DNA from: Bacillota bacterium
GTDB taxonomy: Bacteria; Bacillota; UBA4882; UBA10575
Reading direction: 5' to 3'
DNA length: 53,240 bases
Assembly (NCBI GenBank): GCA_012735135.1
Contig: JAAYHY010000074.1
Span: 1-53,240 of the forward strand
The notes beneath the pieces were generated by a model. The model searched no databases. It was not told the origin of the DNA and saw only the letters and a program-made list of their open reading frames with translations. Position 1 is the first letter of the stretch; each line of letters starts with the position of its first letter. The position numbers and the translations under genes are program-made. Positions 53,030 to 53,240 of the stretch are shown here, one piece after another.

Positions 53030-53240
53030 ATGCGGATTATTACTAAGTATTTGCTAAAAGAATTATTGGGACCTTTCTTTTTTGGCTTTTTAGCCTTTAG
53101 CGGGATGTTTTTAGGTTTTACCCTGGTTAATGTGATCCAATGGGCTGAAGCCTATCAGGTTCCCTTTTTCACCGTTTTGAAGCTCTGGGTCTATTGCATC
53201 CCGGAAAATATGGCCTATGGGATCTATATTGGGATGTTGC
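53030..53240 (+). CDS. LptF/LptG (YjgP/YjgQ) permease, 3' truncated by window edge
   Basis: Frame from ATG 53030: MRIITKYLLKELLGPFFFGFLAFSGMFLGFTLVNVIQWAEAYQVPFFTVLKLWVYCIPENMAYGIYIGML. Confidence 0.88.
   Translation, partial: MRIITKYLLKELLGPFFFGFLAFSGMFLGFTLVNVIQWAEAYQVPFFTVLKLWVYCIPENMAYGIYIGML

Noticed and set aside
1-53240. Prophage, IS element, CRISPR array, tRNA or rRNA genes
   Set aside because: No transposase, integrase, phage structural protein, direct-repeat/spacer array or cloverleaf signature was recognised anywhere in the window.

Overview
This 53 kb window reads as the chromosome of an endospore-forming Firmicute that also makes an LPS-type outer membrane. Sporulation genes are present: a complete spoIIIAA-AH operon and an alpha/beta-type SASP. 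So are lipid A and LPS-transport genes: lpxC-fabZ-lpxA, lpxI, lptC-lptA-lptB-lptF/G, an MsbA-like exporter, two LpxB-related glycosyltransferases and an O-antigen-ligase-like protein. The rest is mostly core metabolism and housekeeping: argCJBD, a prsA-like foldase with a two-component system, efp, accBC, nusB, polA, mutM, coaE, rimO and pgsA. No tRNA, rRNA, CRISPR array, prophage or IS element was recognised. The strongest candidate for an undescribed system is the pair at 44487-47695. It encodes an 819-aa protein with one N-terminal TM, a ~650-aa extracytoplasmic region, about three C-terminal TMs and an importer-type EAA-like coupling motif at its extreme C-terminus. This gene overlaps (ATGA) a GlnQ-type ABC ATPase and lies directly upstream of lpxC. 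Other points of interest are a 21-bp minisatellite after a histidine-kinase gene, the absence of a canonical lpxB, a M22 (Kae1/TsaD-like) gene without a usable start codon, and several RNA hairpins with possible regulatory roles. All calls were made by reading the sequence; no searches were run.
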